From assembly GCA_029547805.1 (NCBI GenBank), contig JAKPOP010000027.1:101739-165738 (forward strand): a DNA stretch of 64,000 bases, in the 5' to 3' direction. Below the pieces are notes generated by a model. The model made no database searches and had not been told where the DNA came from. It saw only the letters and a program-made list of their open reading frames with translations. The translations under genes were made by a program, and so were the position numbers. This stretch comes from Deltaproteobacteria bacterium. GTDB lineage: Bacteria > Myxococcota_A > UBA9042 > DTJE01. Positions within the stretch are counted from its first letter, which is position 1. Each line of letters starts with the position of its first letter. Of the stretch, positions 24,291 through 34,299 are shown one piece after another.

Positions 24291-25595
24291 ATGCCCGTGG
24301 AGCCGAGGTTGTTGAAGGGTTTCCGGGACTTCCTGCCCGGGGAGCAGGCGGGTCGGCAGGCCATGATCGACCGCATCACCCGGGCCTTCGAGACCTGCGG
24401 CTTCGCCCCCCTCTCGACCCCCGCCATCGAGTACGCCGACATCCTGCTGGGCAAGTATGGCGACGAGGGCGAGAAACTCCTCTACCGCTTCCAGGACAAC
24501 GGAGGGCGGGACGTGGCCCTCCGCTATGACCTGACGGTGCCCCTGGCCCGGGTCGTGGCCCAGTACCGGGACCTGCCCCGGCCCTTCCGACGCTATCAGG
24601 TCGGGACGGTCTGGCGGGCCGAGAAGCCCGCCCATGGTCGGTTCCGGGAGTTCCTGCAGATGGACGCCGACATCGTGGGGAGCGCCTCGCCACTGGCCGA
24701 TGCCGACTGCCTGGCAGCGGGGATCCTGGCCCTCCAGGGCCTGGGTCTGGATCGGTTCCGGGTCCGGATCGGGCACCGGGGGGTGCTGGAGGCGATGCTG
24801 GACGGGGCCAACGTGCCGCCTGGGCCCGTGCGGATCGAGGTGCTCCGGGTGCTGGACAAGTGGGAGAAGGTCGGTCGGGACGCCGTCATGGAGATGCTGG
24901 CGGCCCTGCCGGAACTGGGGCCCGAGGCTGCCACGGCGGTGCTGGACGCCCTGGGTGACGGCACCGACGAGGGGCGGGTCGAGGCCCTGGCGGGACAGGC
25001 CCCCGAGGCCGTGGCCCATCTCCGGGCGGTGCTGGGGGCGGTCCGGGCGATGGGATTCGGGGAGTTCGTGGCGCTGGACCTCCGGATCGCCCGGGGCCTG
25101 GACTACTACACGGGGACCGTCTACGAGACCCTTCTGCTGGACCTGCCGACGATGGGCTCGGTGATGAGCGGCGGACGTTACGACGGGCTGCTCCAGACCT
25201 ACGGCGTTCCCAGCCTGCCCTCGGTGGGGATCAGCATCGGGGTGGACCGGCTCTTCGCGGCGCTGGTCGAATCGGGTCAGGCCCCGAAGGGGGCCTCGGG
25301 GCCCCAGGTGGTCGTGTGCCTGCTGGGCAACGAGGCCTGGGAGACGGGGTTGGCGCTGGTCACGGACCTCCGGCGCCTGGGCCTCCGGGCCGAGACGGCC
25401 CCGGACCCCACCGCCCGGCTCAAGAAGCAGTTCGAGCACGCGGTGCGCCGCGAGGCTCGTTACGCGGTGATCCTGGGCGACGCGGAGGTCCGGGAGAGGC
25501 GGGGGGCCGTGAAGGACCTGGCCTCGGGAGACCAGCAGGACGTCCCGATTTCGGGCCTTCCGCAGTGGATTCGGTCCCACCTGGGGGAGGAGTGA
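24291..25595 (+). CDS. hisS: Histidyl-tRNA synthetase
   Basis: This is a 434-residue class II aminoacyl-tRNA synthetase that charges tRNA-His. Motif 1 (about 10-40) opens with the typical GFRDFLPGEQ. Motif 2 is RRYQVGTVWRAE, followed by GRFREFLQMDADIVG. The histidine-specific loop LDYYTGTVYE comes near residue 265, and motif 3 is SVGISIGVDRL. The C-terminal anticodon-binding domain starts around residue 335. The length is normal for bacterial HisRS. The ATG at 24291 follows AAGGAG at 24278-24283. The next gene starts five bases after the stop codon, suggesting cotranscription. Confidence 0.96.
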   Translation: MPVEPRLLKGFRDFLPGEQAGRQAMIDRITRAFETCGFAPLSTPAIEYADILLGKYGDEGEKLLYRFQDNGGRDVALRYDLTVPLARVVAQYRDLPRPFRRYQVGTVWRAEKPAHGRFREFLQMDADIVGSASPLADADCLAAGILALQGLGLDRFRVRIGHRGVLEAMLDGANVPPGPVRIEVLRVLDKWEKVGRDAVMEMLAALPELGPEAATAVLDALGDGTDEGRVEALAGQAPEAVAHLRAVLGAVRAMGFGEFVALDLRIARGLDYYTGTVYETLLLDLPTMGSVMSGGRYDGLLQTYGVPSLPSVGISIGVDRLFAALVESGQAPKGASGPQVVVCLLGNEAWETGLALVTDLRRLGLRAETAPDPTARLKKQFEHAVRREARYAVILGDAEVRERRGAVKDLASGDQQDVPISGLPQWIRSHLGEE

Positions 25596-25599
25596 GGCC

Positions 25600-26259
25600 G
25601 TGGCCGGCGACAAGGAGTACGACGCCGAACTCGCGGACCTGGCGACCCGGATCGAGAAACTGCGCATCCACTACCAGGGCTATTTCCTGGGCCTGGAGAA
25701 GGTTCCCCCCCTCTTCGAGCGGGACCAGTTGGAACGGGCCATCCGCCTGAGTCCCCTCCACGAGGCCCGGAGGGCGGTCTACAAGTTCCGCTTCCAGTCC
25801 CTCTGCCAGCGCTTCCGGACCCTGGCGGTGTACTGGGACCGGGTGATGCGGGACCTGGAGGAGGGGAAGGTCACCCGGGAGTCCATGCGCCGGGAGGCGG
25901 GCTACGCCCCGATGGCCCCGGCGCCGGGGGTCGGGGCCGGCGAGGAGGGCTCCGGACCGGGTTCCGCGGCCGAGGTGTTGGGCCCCGATGCCGGCTCCGG
26001 GACTCCCGGTGAGACGCCGTCCTCCCCGGATCCGGTCGTGGGGCTGTGGCGGGACTACCTGTCGGCCCGGTCGGCCCTGGGACTCCCCATCGAGGGGATC
26101 ACCGAGTCGGCCTTCCGGGCCGGGCTGGAGAAGGCCCGCCAGGCCCAGCGGGAGCGCCTGGGGGTGCCGGACGTCCGGTTCTCGGTCGTGGTGAAGGAGG
26201 GGAAGGTGGTGTTGCTGGCCAGGCCTGAGGGGGCGGCCCCCGAGGCGCGGGAGGCGTGA
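25600..26259 (+). CDS. Unknown protein resembling myxobacterial MXAN_5187 C-terminal domain
   Basis: The 219-residue protein has an N-terminal helical domain with [27 protein letters not shown] and [12 protein letters not shown]. This pattern is shared, from memory, with the MXAN_5187 C-terminal domain of myxobacterial proteins. A Pro/Gly/Glu linker (about 105-140) leads to a second small domain ending in [18 protein letters not shown]. No function is known. The GTG at 25600 follows GGGGGAGGAG and lies five bases after hisS. The next gene starts just past its stop codon, so it sits in an operon between a tRNA synthetase and a nucleoside phosphorylase. The family match needs a profile search to confirm. 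Confidence 0.68.
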   Translation: MAGDKEYDAELADLATRIEKLRIHYQGYFLGLEKVPPLFERDQLERAIRLSPLHEARRAVYKFRFQSLCQRFRTLAVYWDRVMRDLEEGKVTRESMRREAGYAPMAPAPGVGAGEEGSGPGSAAEVLGPDAGSGTPGETPSSPDPVVGLWRDYLSARSALGLPIEGITESAFRAGLEKARQAQRERLGVPDVRFSVVVKEGKVVLLARPEGAAPEAREA

Positions 26260-26261
26260 CG

Positions 26262-27614
26262 ATGCTGATGACCGACGTGATCCGCCGCAAGCGGGACGGC
26301 GGGCGACTGGATGCGGACACGATCCGGGAGGTGATCCAGGGCGTCACCACGGGCGCTGTGCCGGACTACCAGGTGGCGGCGCTGCTGATGGCCATCTACT
26401 TCCAGGGACTGGACGGGGGGGAACTGGCGGTCTGGACCGACACGATGCTCCGATCCGGGGACGTCTTCGACCTCTCGGACATTCCGGGGCCGAAGGTGGA
26501 CAAGCACAGCACCGGCGGAGTGGGGGACAAGATCAGCATCCCCCTGGCCCCCCTGGTGGCGGCCTGCGGCGTCCGGGTGCCGATGATCTCGGGCCGGGGC
26601 CTCGGGCACACCGGCGGCACGCTGGACAAGCTGGAGTCGATGCCCGGCTTTCGGACCGACCTCTCGCCCGAGCGGTTCATCCAGGGGGTCCGGGAGGTGG
26701 GGGTCTGCCTGATCGGACAGACCGAGCGGATCGTCCCGGCGGACCGCCGCCTCTATGCCCTGCGGGACGTCACCGGGACCGTGGAGTCGATCCCCCTGAT
26801 CGCTGCGTCGATCCTCAGCAAGAAACTTGCCGAGGGGATCTCGGGGCTCGTGCTGGACGTCAAGATGGGGTCCGGGGCCTTCATGAAGACCCCGGATCGG
26901 GCGCGGCAACTGGCCGAGACCCTGGTGGATCTGGGGGAGCGGTCCGGGGTCCGGACCGTGGCTTGCCTGACCGACATGGACGACCCCATCGGGTGGGCGG
27001 TGGGCAACGCCCTGGAGATCGAGGAGACCCTGGAGGTCCTGCAGGGGGCAGGCCCCGAGGACACCGTGGAACTGGTGGAGGTCCTCGGGGGCCAGATGCT
27101 GCTCCTCGGGGGCGTCGTCGCCGATGGGGAGGAGGGGGCCCGGCGGATCCGGGCGGCCCGGTTCGACGGGTCGGGCCTGGAGGTCTTTCGGCGAATGGTG
27201 GCCTTCCAGGGGGGCGACCCCCGTCTGGTGGACGACCCGGGACGGCTTCCCCGGGCCCGGTTCCAGAAGGAGGTCCCGGCGGAGGCCGAGGGGGTCGTGG
27301 AATCGGTGGACTGCGAGGCGGTGGGAATGGCGGCCCTGGTCCTGGGAGGGGGGCGGCGCCGGAAGGAGGACCCGGTGGACCCGGCGGTCGGGCTTCGAAT
27401 CCGGGTGCACCGGGGGGACCGGGTCCGGCCCGGAGAACCCCTGGCGACTCTGTGCTACAACGACCCGGCTCGGGTCCCGGAGGCGGAGGGACGGCTCCGG
27501 GGGGCCTGGCGCCTGGGTCCCGGTCCCGTGGATCGCCGGCCCCGTCTGGTGGGCCTCGCGGGGCGGCCCCCGAACGGAATGCCCCACCCGGGGGGCCAGG
27601 AAAAAACCCCTTGA
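26262..27614 (+). CDS. deoA: Thymidine / pyrimidine-nucleoside phosphorylase
   Basis: This is a 450-residue enzyme of the thymidine phosphorylase family, which splits pyrimidine nucleosides with phosphate into base and (deoxy)ribose-1-phosphate. The family signature is clear: [13 protein letters not shown] near residue 78 (phosphate-binding), [16 protein letters not shown] near 110, and [13 protein letters not shown] near 190. Three domains (alpha, alpha/beta, C-terminal) and the length agree. The ATG at 26262 has GGGAGG seven bases upstream; the GTG at 26256 overlaps the previous stop codon but lacks spacing. The rpsO promoter begins inside its last codons. The C-terminal 30 residues are Pro/Gly/Arg-rich and look like a non-conserved tail. 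Confidence 0.93.
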   Translation: MLMTDVIRRKRDGGRLDADTIREVIQGVTTGAVPDYQVAALLMAIYFQGLDGGELAVWTDTMLRSGDVFDLSDIPGPKVDKHSTGGVGDKISIPLAPLVAACGVRVPMISGRGLGHTGGTLDKLESMPGFRTDLSPERFIQGVREVGVCLIGQTERIVPADRRLYALRDVTGTVESIPLIAASILSKKLAEGISGLVLDVKMGSGAFMKTPDRARQLAETLVDLGERSGVRTVACLTDMDDPIGWAVGNALEIEETLEVLQGAGPEDTVELVEVLGGQMLLLGGVVADGEEGARRIRAARFDGSGLEVFRRMVAFQGGDPRLVDDPGRLPRARFQKEVPAEAEGVVESVDCEAVGMAALVLGGGRRRKEDPVDPAVGLRIRVHRGDRVRPGEPLATLCYNDPARVPEAEGRLRGAWRLGPGPVDRRPRLVGLAGRPPNGMPHPGGQEKTP

Positions 27615-27639
27615 CACATCCGTGTCGTTCTCCTAGCAT
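27611..27639 (+). promoter_or_regulatory. Sigma70-type promoter of rpsO-pnp
   Basis: TTGACA (27611-27616), a 17-bp spacer and TAGCAT (27634-27639) sit 34 bp before the rpsO start. The -35 box contains the stop codon of the preceding phosphorylase gene. Confidence 0.68.
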
Positions 27640-27673
27640 TCGCCCGTTTGAAAAGGTGACGTGGAGGATCGGA

Positions 27674-27943
27674 ATGCCCCTGGCTCCCGAGCAGAAGTTG
27701 GCTCTCGTCGAAAAACATCGCGTCCACGAGACCGATACCGGCTCGCCGGAGGTGCAGGTGGCGCTGTTGACCGAGCGGATCCGGTACCTGACGGAGCACT
27801 TCAAGACACACCAGAAGGACCATCACTCCCGGCGAGGCCTGCTGAAACTGGTCAGCCAGAGGCGGCGCCTGCTGGAGTACGTGAAGCGGTCCGACGTCAG
27901 CCGGTACCAGAAGATCATCGCCCAGCTGGGGCTTCGGCGCTAG
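27674..27943 (+). CDS. rpsO: 30S ribosomal protein S15 (uS15)
   Basis: This is an 89-residue protein with the whole uS15 sequence: [35 protein letters not shown], and [17 protein letters not shown] near the C-terminus. It binds 16S rRNA (helices 20-22) early in 30S assembly. Length and motifs are standard. It is followed by pnp after a 117-bp gap, the widely conserved rpsO-pnp arrangement. Confidence 0.97.
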   Translation: MPLAPEQKLALVEKHRVHETDTGSPEVQVALLTERIRYLTEHFKTHQKDHHSRRGLLKLVSQRRRLLEYVKRSDVSRYQKIIAQLGLRR

Positions 27944-27957
27944 GCCCCCCGGACCAG

Positions 27958-27978
27958 GACGAGGCTCGGGTACTCGTC
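27958..27978 (+). promoter_or_regulatory. Possible hairpin in the rpsO-pnp gap
   Basis: GACGAG (27958-27963) and CTCGTC (27973-27978) can pair around a nine-base loop. It is not followed by a T-run, so not a classic terminator. In E. coli a hairpin in this gap is an RNase III site for pnp autoregulation; that role here is only an analogy. Confidence 0.25.
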
Positions 27979-28060
27979 TCCCCCACCCACCGGTGTCCGG
28001 CAGCAGGACGGAAGAGGGACTTCCGTCGGAACGGCCGGCCTGCCTGGAGAGGAGTTCATC

Positions 28061-30190
28061 ATGCATCGAGAGGTCTTCGACTGGTTCGGGAAGAGGCTGT
28101 CCATCGAGACGGGCCGGCTCGCGAAGCAGGCCCATGGGGCGGCCCTGGTCTCCCTGGAGGACACGGTGGTGCTGGTCACCGCCGTGGCCGCCGCGACGGC
28201 CCGGGAGGGAACGGACTTCGTGCCCTTGACGGTCGAGTACATGGAAAGGACCTACTCCGCGGGCCGGATTCCCGGAGGCTACTTCAAGCGCGAGGGACGC
28301 CCCACCGAGGTGGAGATCCTGAATTCCCGGCTGATCGATCGCCCCATCCGGCCGCTGTTCCCGAAGGGTTGGCGCTACGAGACCCAGGTCATTGCCCTGG
28401 TCCTCTCGGCCGACAAGGAGAACGACCCGGGCATCCCGGCGATGATCGGCGCCTCGGCGGCCCTGATGCTGTCGGACATCCCCTTCGAGGGACCCATCGC
28501 CGGGCTCCGGGTGGGACGCCTGGACGGGCAGTTCGTGGTGAACCCCACCTACGGCGAGCGGGAGGAGTGCGACCTGGATCTGGCCGTGGCGGTCGGGCCC
28601 CAGGGCCTCACGATGGTGGAGGGCGGCGCGAAGTTCGTCTCCGAGAAGGCGATGGTCGATGCCCTGCTCTTCGCCGAGAAGGCCGCCCAGCCCGTGCTGG
28701 AGATGCAGCGTCGGCTCCAGGCCGTGGCGGGGAAGCCCAAGCGGTCGGCCCCGGTGGCCCCGAAGGACGAGGTCCTTGGGGCCGAGGTCCGGCGCCTGGC
28801 CTGGGACCCCATGTGCCAGGCCCTCTCCATCCGGGAAAAGCATCCCCGCCACGAGGCGGTCACGAAGGTCCTCGAGGACACCCGGGCGGCGCTGGCGGAG
28901 CGGTTCCCGGGCCGGGAGGCCGAGATTGCCGACGCGGTGGGCGCCCTGGAGCGGGAGCGCCTGCGCGGCATGATCGTGGAGGAGGGGCGGCGCCTGGACG
29001 GCCGGGACCTGGTCACGGTTCGCCCGATCTCCTGCGAGGTGGGGGTCCTGCCCCGGACCCACGGGTCGGCCCTCTTCACCCGGGGCGAGACTCAGGTGAT
29101 CGTCTCGGTGACGCTGGGGACCTCCGAGGACGAGCAGCGGATGGACCTCCTCCGGGGCGAGTTCTTCCGCAGTTTCATGCTCCACTACAACTTCCCCCCT
29201 TTCAGCGTCGGCGAGGTCAAGCGTCTCGGGGGGCCCTCCCGCCGGGACACAGGCCACGGCCACCTGGCGGAGCGGGGGGTCCAGGCCGTGCTGCCGGCGA
29301 AGGACCAGGGGTTCCCCTACACGATCCGGGTGGTCTCGGAGGTGCTGGAGTCCAACGGGTCCTCGTCGATGGCCACGGTCTGCGGGGCCTCGATGGCCCT
29401 CATGGACGCCGGCGTCCCGATCCGCTGCCACGTCGGCGGCGTGGCGATGGGCCTGATCAAGGAGGGGGACCGGGTCGCCGTGCTGACGGACATTCTCGGG
29501 GACGAGGACCACCTGGGGGACATGGACTTCAAGGTGGTCGGCACCCGGGAGGGGATCACCTCGGTGCAGATGGACATCAAGGTGGACGGCCTCGACGAGT
29601 CCATCCTGACCCGGGCCCTGGAGCAGGCCCGCCTGGGTCGGCTCCACATTCTCGACCACCTGGAACGGGCCATCGCGAAGCCTCGGGATGACTACTCCCC
29701 CAACGCGCCCCGGATCCACCTCATGAAGATCAAGACCGATCGCATCCGGGACCTGATCGGGCCCGGTGGGCGCAACATCCGACAGTGCCAGGCGGACTCG
29801 GGGGCCCGGATCGAGGTCGAGGACGACGGCACCGTGACGATCGCCGCGACCTCCGCCGAGTCGATGAACAAGGCGATCGCGCTCGTGAAGGGCCTCACCG
29901 ACGACGCCGAGGTCGGGCAGACCTACCTCGGGGAGGTCGTGAAGGTGACCGACTTCGGGGCCTTCGTCCGGATCCTGCCCGGCGTCGAGGGGCTCGTGCA
30001 CATCAGCGAACTCTCGAGTCAGCGCGTGAAGCGGGTCGAGGACGTGGTCCGGGAGGGGGACGAGGTGCTCGTGAAGTGCATCGGCATCGACCCGAAGAGC
30101 GGCAAGATCCGGCTCTCCCGCCGGGAGGCGATGGAGGACCGGGCGGCCGCCGACCAGGGCCACGGCGAGGCCGGTGACCCCCAGGAGTGA
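28061..30190 (+). CDS. pnp: Polyribonucleotide nucleotidyltransferase (PNPase)
   Basis: This is a 709-residue 3'-5' phosphorolytic exoribonuclease of RNA turnover. Two RNase PH domains are visible: the first from residue 1 ([22 protein letters not shown]), the second from about 315 ([41 protein letters not shown]). A helical linker lies between them. The KH domain follows ([13 protein letters not shown] near 565) and an S1 domain closes the protein ([18 protein letters not shown] near 625). The length is standard. The catalytic-face residues of the second RNase PH domain ([19 protein letters not shown]) are intact. The ATG at 28061 follows GAGGAG. It sits between rpsO and dut. Confidence 0.97.
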   Translation: MHREVFDWFGKRLSIETGRLAKQAHGAALVSLEDTVVLVTAVAAATAREGTDFVPLTVEYMERTYSAGRIPGGYFKREGRPTEVEILNSRLIDRPIRPLFPKGWRYETQVIALVLSADKENDPGIPAMIGASAALMLSDIPFEGPIAGLRVGRLDGQFVVNPTYGEREECDLDLAVAVGPQGLTMVEGGAKFVSEKAMVDALLFAEKAAQPVLEMQRRLQAVAGKPKRSAPVAPKDEVLGAEVRRLAWDPMCQALSIREKHPRHEAVTKVLEDTRAALAERFPGREAEIADAVGALERERLRGMIVEEGRRLDGRDLVTVRPISCEVGVLPRTHGSALFTRGETQVIVSVTLGTSEDEQRMDLLRGEFFRSFMLHYNFPPFSVGEVKRLGGPSRRDTGHGHLAERGVQAVLPAKDQGFPYTIRVVSEVLESNGSSSMATVCGASMALMDAGVPIRCHVGGVAMGLIKEGDRVAVLTDILGDEDHLGDMDFKVVGTREGITSVQMDIKVDGLDESILTRALEQARLGRLHILDHLERAIAKPRDDYSPNAPRIHLMKIKTDRIRDLIGPGGRNIRQCQADSGARIEVEDDGTVTIAATSAESMNKAIALVKGLTDDAEVGQTYLGEVVKVTDFGAFVRILPGVEGLVHISELSSQRVKRVEDVVREGDEVLVKCIGIDPKSGKIRLSRREAMEDRAAADQGHGEAGDPQE

Positions 30191-30216
30191 CCGCGTTCCG
30201 CGACGCCGGAGGTCCC

Positions 30217-30672
30217 ATGTCCGGTGATCCGCTCCCGCGCCTTCGTGTCCTGCGCCTCTCCCGGCGCCAGCCCCCATTGCCGTTGCCCCGCTATGCCACC
30301 GCCGGATCCTCCGGTCTGGACCTGGCCTCGGACGAGGACCTGGACCTGCAGCCTGGGCAGCGGGCCCTGGTCGCCACCGGGTTTGCCGTGGCCGTGCCTC
30401 CGGGACTCGAACTGCAGGTCCGGCCCCGGAGCGGCCTGGCGGCCCGACACGGCGTCACGGTGCTCAACGCCCCCGGGACCGTGGACAGCGACTATCGGGG
30501 CGAGGTGAAGGTGGTGCTGGTGAACCTGGGGCAGGACCCCTTCCCGGTGCGCCGGGGCGACCGGATCGCCCAGGCGGTCCTCTGTCCCGTGGTCCGGGCC
30601 GAGGTGGAGGAGGTCCCGGACCTGGACCCGACGGACCGGGATGCCGGGGGATTCGGATCGACCGGGCGGTAG
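30217..30672 (+). CDS. dut: Deoxyuridine 5'-triphosphate nucleotidohydrolase (dUTPase)
   Basis: This 151-residue trimeric-type dUTPase hydrolyses dUTP to dUMP and pyrophosphate. All five family motifs are present in order: [36 protein letters not shown] and the C-terminal arm GGFGSTGR that closes over the active site. I chose the ATG at 30217 because GGAGGT lies at 30208-30213. An in-frame GTG at 30187 would overlap the pnp stop codon and add ten residues. It is the last gene of the rpsO-pnp group. Confidence 0.94.
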   Translation: MSGDPLPRLRVLRLSRRQPPLPLPRYATAGSSGLDLASDEDLDLQPGQRALVATGFAVAVPPGLELQVRPRSGLAARHGVTVLNAPGTVDSDYRGEVKVVLVNLGQDPFPVRRGDRIAQAVLCPVVRAEVEEVPDLDPTDRDAGGFGSTGR

Positions 30673-30709
30673 GCCTCCGCCTCGCGGGACCTGGTGGCGG
30701 CGACGGCCC

Positions 30710-32779
30710 CTAGAGGCTCACCAGCGGGAGCTCGGGCTCCACCTCCCCCGGGGGGGGGACCGGCGTCGGGATGCCGGGCATCGGGGCCCGGGTGCGCTGG
30801 GGTCGGATCCGCGCCCGGCGGATCCCATAGCGCAGGATCATCGCAATCAGGTCGTCGTAGGAGATGCCCACGGCCTTCGCGATCAGGCACATGTCGCTGA
30901 AGTCGGGGGTCAGGCCCGGCAGCGGATTCACCTCCAGCACGTAGGGGACCTGGTTCTGGTCCCCCAGCCGGATGTCCACCCGGGCATAGTCCCGGCACCC
31001 CAGGGCCAGGAAGGCCCGCCGGGCCGTCGCGCCCAGCAGGCGTTCCAGGCGGCGGTCCACCTGGGCCGGGCAGTCGTAGCGGACCTGCTTGTCCCAGTCC
31101 TGCTTGATCTCGTAGGAATAGACCGGGTAGGGCCGGGTCGGGTCCAGGAAGACCACCTCCAGGGGAGGCAGGATCCGGAATCCCCCCTCGGTCTGGAACA
31201 GCGCCACGGTGAACTCTCGGCCCCGGATGTACTGCTCCACCAGCACCGGCTGCTGGTAGCGCGCGATCGCTGCCTGGACCGTGGTCCGGAGCGAGGCCTC
31301 GTCGGTCACGACCGCGTTCGAGAGGATCCCCTTCGAGGAGCCCTCGGCGTTGGGTTTCACGATCAGCGGAAAGGACATCCGGGGGTCCAGGCGGTCCCGG
31401 GCGGTCTGGAACAACTGGCTCGCCGGGGTCGGGATGCCGTTGCGGAGGAACAGTTCCTTGGCCAGGGCCTTGTCCATCGCCACCGACAGGGCCGTCCCGT
31501 CGGACCCGGTGTGGGGGATGCCCAGCATGTCGCAGAGTACCGGGACCTGGGCCTCCCGGGTCCGGCCGCGCCACCCCTCGGCGATGTTGAAGACCACGTC
31601 CACCCGGGCGTCGGCGAGCCGGGCCGCCAGCGTGTCGTTGGCCTCCAGCATCACCACCGTGTGGCCCAGGCGCTCCAGGGCCTCCCGGATGGCCTGGATC
31701 GTCCGGGGCGGGTCGTATTCCGCCTCGGCATCGTGTTCCAGCGTGGGATTCTGCCGCTTCAGGTTGTAGGTGAAGCCGACCCGGAGCCCCTTCCGGTCCT
31801 TCGTGGCGGGCATGCCCCCGAAGGACAGGAACGACCGGCGCCGGCGGGCGGCGGCCTCGACCAGCCTCTGGACCACGTCCTCGGCCGACAGTCCCCGGCG
31901 TTCCGCGGCCACCAGGAAGGGCGCGTGGGGCCGCAACTGGGGCAGGGCGTTCACTTCCAGCAGGTACGGGACCCCGTCGGGGGTCAGGCGGAAGTCGAAC
32001 TGGGCCCAGTCCCGGAGGTTCAGGACCCGGACCAGCCGCTTCACGTAGGCCCGCAGGAGCCCCAGCACCGTCTCCGGAAGGACCGCCGGGCAACGGAGGG
32101 CGGGGCCGGAGGTCTGGCTCCAGGGGAGGTGGCGGAAGGTCAGGCCGCCGGGGAAGAGCACCTCGCAGGGTGGGAGCACCCCGTCGCCCACGCCCTCCAG
32201 GAATCCCACCGCCAGGTCCGTGCCCGGCAGGTAGTCCTCGACCAGGACCGCCTCGTAGCGCGTCAGGGAGGCCCGGACCTTCTCTTCGACCTCCCGGGCG
32301 GTCCGGCAGAGGGCGTCAGGGCCGATGCCCCGGGTCTGGTCCTCGTGGGCGGGCTTCACGAAGGCCGGCAGGTGCAGCGACGACCAGGGAATGGACCCCA
32401 CCATCGAGGCCGTGACCAGGATCCCCGGGGCCACCGGGACCCCGTTCTCCCGGGCCATCACCTTGGTCAGGTGCTTGTCGGCGGTGAGCATCAGCGCCGG
32501 CGGTGCCGACCCGGTGTAGGACAGGCGCAACTCCGCCAGCAGGGCCGGGTAGGGCGTCTCCCGCCCCGGGCCCCGCTGTCGGTCCACCAGCGAGAAGACG
32601 ACGTCCGGGGCGAAGGACCGCAACTGGATCAGCACGGCCTCGAGCCCCTCCTCCGCCGAGAGGGCCTGGACCTGGTGACCCTTCCGCTGCAGGGCCCCGA
32701 CGACCAGTTCCACCTCGGGGGGATCCCGGCCGTCCCAGGCCTCCTCCTCCTGTCCCCCATAGAGAACCCCGACCTTCAT
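30710..32779 (-). CDS. Tandem ATP-grasp protein (two D-Ala-D-Ala-ligase-like domains)
   Basis: This is a 689-residue protein built of two ATP-grasp ligase modules of the D-alanine-D-alanine ligase type. Module 1 (about 1-320) starts KVGVLYGG and has FVKPAHEDQTRGIG and YLLEVNALPQLRPHAPF. Module 2 (about 335-660) restarts LRVGFTYNLK and has LIVKPNAEGSSKGI, the typical ATP lid, and VLEVNPLPGLTPDFSDM. Both keep the late EVN metal-ligand motif. In module 1 the lid motif reads EDQTRGI in place of EGSSKGI, so its activity may differ. The family joins carboxyl groups to amines; the substrate is unknown. It has GGGAGGTCGCG before the ATG and no close partner. Confidence 0.87.
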   Translation of the reverse strand: MKVGVLYGGQEEEAWDGRDPPEVELVVGALQRKGHQVQALSAEEGLEAVLIQLRSFAPDVVFSLVDRQRGPGRETPYPALLAELRLSYTGSAPPALMLTADKHLTKVMARENGVPVAPGILVTASMVGSIPWSSLHLPAFVKPAHEDQTRGIGPDALCRTAREVEEKVRASLTRYEAVLVEDYLPGTDLAVGFLEGVGDGVLPPCEVLFPGGLTFRHLPWSQTSGPALRCPAVLPETVLGLLRAYVKRLVRVLNLRDWAQFDFRLTPDGVPYLLEVNALPQLRPHAPFLVAAERRGLSAEDVVQRLVEAAARRRRSFLSFGGMPATKDRKGLRVGFTYNLKRQNPTLEHDAEAEYDPPRTIQAIREALERLGHTVVMLEANDTLAARLADARVDVVFNIAEGWRGRTREAQVPVLCDMLGIPHTGSDGTALSVAMDKALAKELFLRNGIPTPASQLFQTARDRLDPRMSFPLIVKPNAEGSSKGILSNAVVTDEASLRTTVQAAIARYQQPVLVEQYIRGREFTVALFQTEGGFRILPPLEVVFLDPTRPYPVYSYEIKQDWDKQVRYDCPAQVDRRLERLLGATARRAFLALGCRDYARVDIRLGDQNQVPYVLEVNPLPGLTPDFSDMCLIAKAVGISYDDLIAMILRYGIRRARIRPQRTRAPMPGIPTPVPPPGEVEPELPLVSL

Positions 32780-32959
32780 CGCGACCTCCCTGCATGAACT
32801 GGACACGGGAAGACCGTCCCGCCCCGCTCCTCTCGGAGGAACGGGTCAGACCGGGCAGGTCCGACCTCCGGGACCCGGCATCGCACGGACGCGGAAGCGA
32901 TGGAAGGGCATCGGGTGCACTCTGGCAATCCTGCCGGACTTCTACAACAATTCCCCCTT

Positions 32960-33490
32960 GTGAACAAGACCTGCCTCGTCGCCTCGGCGACCCTCCTGCT
33001 GGTGCTGGCCGCGAGGCCCTCCGAGGCCGGTGCGCCCCCGTCCACCGAGGTGGGATTCGCCGGGTCCTACGTCCACGGGCATCGGCCCGGTGCGCCCGGG
33101 CTCCAGGGGTTCGAGCCCCAGGTGACGGTCCGTCAGGGGGTGGCGCCGGACTGGGACCTCTTCCTCCGGGCCTCCCTGGCCCTCTTTCCCCAGGACCGCG
33201 GCACCGACCTCTTCTCGGTCGTGGGCGGCGTGGCGCTGGTGATCGACGCTGCCACGTGGATTCCCGCCGTCTTCGCAGGGGTCGGTTACCAGGGGGCGAT
33301 GGTCCGGGGCGACCTTGCCCCGAACGGGGTCGTCGTGGGCGGCGCCCTGCTGGATCGCCGGTTCCCCGGGGGGATCCGGGCGGGCATCGGTGGCGAGGTC
33401 CGGGTCCCCTGGCTGCAGCGGTCACGGCTTCCGTGGCTGGCGGCCGTCACCCTGCGCCTCCTGTGGGGACCGGAGGGTTCCTTCCGTTGA
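32960..33490 (+). CDS. Putative secreted beta-rich (outer-membrane-like) protein
   Basis: I do not recognise a family. Starting from the GTG at 32960, the 176-residue product has a clear signal peptide (NKTCLVASATLLLVLAARPSEA). It then shows short alternating hydrophobic/polar strands rich in Gly (VGFAGSYVHGH, VVGGVALVIDAATW, GIRAGIGGEVRVP), as in small outer-membrane beta-barrels. It ends in Arg rather than the usual Phe. An ATG at 32900 would add 20 residues ahead of the signal peptide and has a weak GGAAG site, so the start is uncertain. It is divergent from the tandem ATP-grasp gene. Confidence 0.55.
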   Translation: MNKTCLVASATLLLVLAARPSEAGAPPSTEVGFAGSYVHGHRPGAPGLQGFEPQVTVRQGVAPDWDLFLRASLALFPQDRGTDLFSVVGGVALVIDAATWIPAVFAGVGYQGAMVRGDLAPNGVVVGGALLDRRFPGGIRAGIGGEVRVPWLQRSRLPWLAAVTLRLLWGPEGSFR

Positions 33491-33557
33491 CAGGGGGCAA
33501 CGCCGGCCGCATTGTTCCAGGGCCCCTGGTGGGCCGGGACATGAAAGGAGGGACGCC

Positions 33558-34244
33558 ATGTTCTTCGACCCCCTCTACCTGCTGATGATCGCCCCTGCAC
33601 TGCTGCTCTCCGTCTGGGCGCAGTTCAAGGTGAAGAGGAATTTCGCCCGCTACCAGCAGGTCCCCTCCTCATCCGGCCTGTCCGGGGCCCAGGTGGCCCA
33701 GCGGATCCTCCGGGGCAACGGCATCCACGACGTGGCTGTCGAGGAGGTCCAGGGCTTCCTGTCGGACCACTACGACCCGGCCCACCGGGTGCTTCGCCTC
33801 TCCCCGGCGGTCTTTCGGGGCCAGTCGGTCGCCGCGGCGGGGATTGCGGCCCACGAGGCTGGACACGCCCTCCAGCATGCCCAGGCCTATGCCCCCCTGC
33901 GCCTCCGGAGCGCCCTGGTCCCGGCGGCCTCCCTGGGGTCGAACCTCTCCTGGATCCTGATCATGGCCGGCCTGCTGATCCAGTGGACCACGCTGGCCTG
34001 GGTCGGGATCGCCCTGTTTTCCGCGGCGGTGCTCTTCAGCCTTGTGACGTTGCCCGTGGAGTTCGATGCCTCCCGCAGGGCCAAGGCCGTCCTGCCGGCC
34101 CTGGGTCTGGTCTCCCCGGCGGACCAGGGCGGGGTCTCCGCGGTGCTCAACGCGGCGGCGATGACCTACGTGGCCGCAGCAGCGGCGGCGATCCTCCAGC
34201 TCCTGTACTTCGTCCTTCGGGTGATGGGGTCCTCCCGCGATTGA
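33558..34244 (+). CDS. Zinc metallopeptidase of the YugP family (PF04298)
   Basis: This is a 228-residue membrane protease-like protein. An N-terminal transmembrane helix (LYLLMIAPALLLSVWAQ) is followed by a cytosolic or peripheral domain with VAAAGIAAHEAGHALQHA, the HExxH zinc site, near residue 105. Two or three more hydrophobic helices follow. This is the layout and length of YugP/Zn_peptidase_2 proteins, whose substrates are unknown. The ATG at 33558 follows AAAGGAGGG. The stop codon is part of the next gene's -35 box. It is probably transcribed with or just after the upstream putative outer-membrane protein. Confidence 0.9.
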   Translation: MFFDPLYLLMIAPALLLSVWAQFKVKRNFARYQQVPSSSGLSGAQVAQRILRGNGIHDVAVEEVQGFLSDHYDPAHRVLRLSPAVFRGQSVAAAGIAAHEAGHALQHAQAYAPLRLRSALVPAASLGSNLSWILIMAGLLIQWTTLAWVGIALFSAAVLFSLVTLPVEFDASRRAKAVLPALGLVSPADQGGVSAVLNAAAMTYVAAAAAAILQLLYFVLRVMGSSRD

Positions 34245-34268
34245 CAAACCCGCTCCTCGGGATATCAT
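34241..34268 (+). promoter_or_regulatory. Strong sigma70-type promoter for the small basic protein
   Basis: TTGACA (34241-34246), a 16-bp spacer and TATCAT (34263-34268) lie 31 bp before the ATG at 34300. Among promoters I can see in the left part it is the closest to consensus. Confidence 0.68.
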
Positions 34269-34299
34269 TCGCCGCTCTTTTCCTCGGTGGAGGCTGGAG

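Noticed and set aside
20566-24315. 1,249-codon plus-strand frame across the polyene operon
   Set aside because: It is the antisense shadow of five genuine minus-strand genes with conserved motifs. Composition is Pro/Gly/Arg-rich without domains.
27455-30277. 940-codon minus-strand frame opposite rpsO and pnp
   Set aside because: It lies antisense to unmistakable rpsO and pnp; no conserved motif.
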